Shown piece after piece: positions 62,711-64,000 of a stretch of 64,000 nucleotides of DNA; the stretch's first letter is position 1; each line of letters opens with the position of its first letter. Origin of the DNA: Dactylosporangium vinaceum (GTDB taxonomy: Bacteria; Actinomycetota; Actinomycetes; Mycobacteriales; Micromonosporaceae); the NCBI RefSeq assembly GCF_019904175.1, contig NZ_CP061913.1:4836001-4900000 (forward strand). The letters run 5' to 3'. The translations under genes were made by a program, and so were the position numbers. Under the pieces are notes generated by a model that ran no database searches, was not told where the DNA came from, and was given only the letters and a program-made list of their open reading frames with translations.

Positions 62711-64000
62711 GTGACCGCCACATCGTCCACACTGGACGGCCGCTGGCGAGCGGGCCTCACGGGCCTGCTCGCCGCGGCGGCGGGGATCGCCGTCGCCGAG
62801 CTCCTGGCCTCGTTCGGGGATCCCGGGTCCGGCCCGGCCGTCGCGGTCGGCGGCGTGCTCGTCGACGCGGCCCCGACGCCGGTCAAGGAGTTCGCCGTGC
62901 GCACGTTCGGCACGGCCGACAAGCCGGTCCTGCTCAGCGGCGTCGCCGTCGGGATCGCCGCGGTCGCCGTCGTGGTCGGCCTGCTCGCGGCCCGCCGCCG
63001 ATGGTTCGGCCTCGCCGGAGCCGCCCTGTTCGCCGTCGCCGGTGCGGCCGCCGCCGTGAGCCGCCCGTCCGCCGGCCTGCTCGCCGCCCTCCCGTCCCTG
63101 GCCGGCGGCGTCGCCACCGCGCTCGCCCTGAGCGCCCTCAACCGCCGGCGAGCCTCAGGCACCGACCCGGCAACCGAAGACCCGGCAACCGAAGATCCGG
63201 CGAGCGAAAGCCCGGCAACCGATGACCCGGCAACCGGGCATCCGGCGAGCGAGGGTCCGGAAGGCCGGCAACTCGACAACGCACAACCGGCAGGCGACGA
63301 GCCGACAAGCAGCGGAGTCCGAGGTCGTGTCGCCCCCGCCCCGGGCAAGGGGCTCCGCGGCCCCGGCACCCCAGACGTCGCTGGATTCGACAGGCGGGCA
63401 TTTCTGCAGGCCGCCGCCGCGGTCTCGGCCGTGACGGTCGCCGCCGGTGCCGGCGCGGTCGTGACCCGGCGCGTGCGCGGCGGTGCCGCGAGCCGGGATC
63501 GTGAGGCCGTGCGGCTGCCCGCGCCCGCCGAGCCCGCCCCGCCGCTGCCGGCCGGGCAGGACCCCGCGTTCGTGACCGCGAACCGCGACTTCTACCGGGT
63601 CGACACCGCCCTCACCGTGCCGAGAGTCGACCTGGAGAGCTGGCGGCTGCGCGTCCACGGCCGGGTCGAGCACCCGCTGACGTTCACGTTCGCCGAACTC
63701 CTGCAGCGGCCCCTGATCGAGCGGCACATCACGCTCAACTGCGTGTCGAACGAGGTCGGCGGCCCGTACATCGGCACGGCGAAGTGGCTCGGCGTGCCCC
63801 TGGCACCGCTGCTGCGCGAGGCCGGGGTCGATCCCGGCGCCGACCAGGTCGTGGCCCGCTCGGTCGACGGGATGAGCATCGGCACACCGGTCCGCACGGT
63901 CCTCGACACCGCCGACGTCATGCTGTGCGTCGGCATGAACGGCGAGCCGCTGCCGCTCGAGCACGGCTTCCCGGTGCGGATGCTGACGCCGGGGCTGTAC
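62711..64000 (+). CDS. membrane-anchored molybdopterin-dependent oxidoreductase (partial)
   Basis: At least 430 residues from a GTG; the reading frame is still open at the window end. Four hydrophobic helices lie in the first 145 residues (GLTGLLAAAAGIAVAELLASF, VLLSGVAVGIAAVAVVVGLLAA, GLAGAALFAVAGAAAAV, GLLAALPSLAGGVATALAL). A repetitive hydrophilic segment follows (ATEDPATEDPASESPATDDPA). Then a twin-arginine-like element FDRRAFLQAAAAVSAVTVAAGAGAVV, and a sulfite-oxidase-family domain with NRDFYRVDTAL, VHGRVEHPLTFTFAELL, and TLNCVSNEVGGPYIG, where the Cys should ligate molybdenum. The internal RR motif suggests Tat export of the catalytic domain. Operonic with the fasciclin gene. Confidence 0.92.
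   Translation, partial: MTATSSTLDGRWRAGLTGLLAAAAGIAVAELLASFGDPGSGPAVAVGGVLVDAAPTPVKEFAVRTFGTADKPVLLSGVAVGIAAVAVVVGLLAARRRWFGLAGAALFAVAGAAAAVSRPSAGLLAALPSLAGGVATALALSALNRRRASGTDPATEDPATEDPASESPATDDPATGHPASEGPEGRQLDNAQPAGDEPTSSGVRGRVAPAPGKGLRGPGTPDVAGFDRRAFLQAAAAVSAVTVAAGAGAVVTRRVRGGAASRDREAVRLPAPAEPAPPLPAGQDPAFVTANRDFYRVDTALTVPRVDLESWRLRVHGRVEHPLTFTFAELLQRPLIERHITLNCVSNEVGGPYIGTAKWLGVPLAPLLREAGVDPGADQVVARSVDGMSIGTPVRTVLDTADVMLCVGMNGEPLPLEHGFPVRMLTPGLY
63147..63245 (+). repeat. 15-bp in-frame repeat in the oxidoreductase linker
   Basis: About six degenerate units of GACCCGGCAACCGAA type encode DPATE-like pentapeptides between the membrane helices and the twin-arginine element. Frame is preserved. 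Confidence 0.85.

Overview
The window is very GC-rich, with GTG and TTG starts, overlapping ATGA/GTGA junctions, many start codons that lack a Shine-Dalgarno sequence, SigE-family ECF and SCO/MSMEG-type gene families, and secreted glucan-active enzymes. This points to a filamentous actinomycete, probably Micromonosporaceae-like; the genus is a guess. No rRNA, tRNA, insertion sequence, prophage or CRISPR array was seen.

Layout. 1-1.0 kb: end of an ABC exporter pair. 1.1-7.5 kb: a sugar-uptake locus (lacI, lipoprotein binding protein, two permeases) divergent from a glycogen-debranching-like glycosidase, with two perfect TTGAACGTTCAA operators between them. 7.5-12.7 kb: hydrolase, acyl-CoA ligase, peptide deformylase, MmcQ-like protein, an ECF sigma factor with a partner membrane protein, and a DUF1360 protein. 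12.7-13.2 kb: a 9-bp satellite. 13.4-22.5 kb: secreted SGNH/discoidin protein, GNAT, ankyrin protein, two AraC paralogues, STAS protein, VOC protein, an FHA-zinc ribbon-kinase and a CorA transporter. 22.6-25.2 kb: an unassigned three-gene membrane operon. 25.1-33.7 kb: a complete Nit1C-type nitrilase cluster of nine genes, with GlnR-like boxes upstream, a nitrilase paralogue that has lost its catalytic residues, and a repeat family carrying start codons at two gene junctions. 33.8-36.7 kb: paired fluoride channels, GNAT, a membrane protein and a TIM-barrel-like protein behind a palindrome-controlled leaderless promoter. 36.8-40.2 kb: a RING/TerD-type protein of the MXAN_6230/SCO0854 family. 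40.4-42.3 kb: gltX and a strongly structured intergenic segment. 42.3-58.7 kb: mixed accessory genes (dioxygenases, peptidase, AKR/TetR pair, glycosyltransferase, DUF218 protein, exonuclease-like protein, hydrolase, permease, MBL hydrolase, Usp). 58.8-64 kb: a GH81 beta-1,3-glucanase divergent from a fasciclin lipoprotein and a membrane-anchored molybdopterin oxidoreductase that runs off the end.

Themes. (1) Carbohydrate uptake and degradation: the first locus uses TTGAACGTTCAA operators, while the SGNH protein and the GH81 enzyme, 48 kb apart, share GAGAGCGCTCTC palindromes whose regulator is not in the window. (2) Nitrogen scavenging: the Nit1C cluster belongs to a family linked to nitrogen starvation and cyanide-nitrogen use. 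(3) Unusual genome plasticity: short tandem repeats occur in coding regions (always in frame), begin on stop codons (two 17-bp arrays), duplicate gene 3' ends including the stop codon (three genes at 51-55 kb) and duplicate start regions (Nit1C junctions). (4) Many genes have a TANNNT hexamer 6-7 nt before the start codon and no Shine-Dalgarno, as expected for leaderless mRNAs. All functions are inferred from sequence reading alone; no database search was run.
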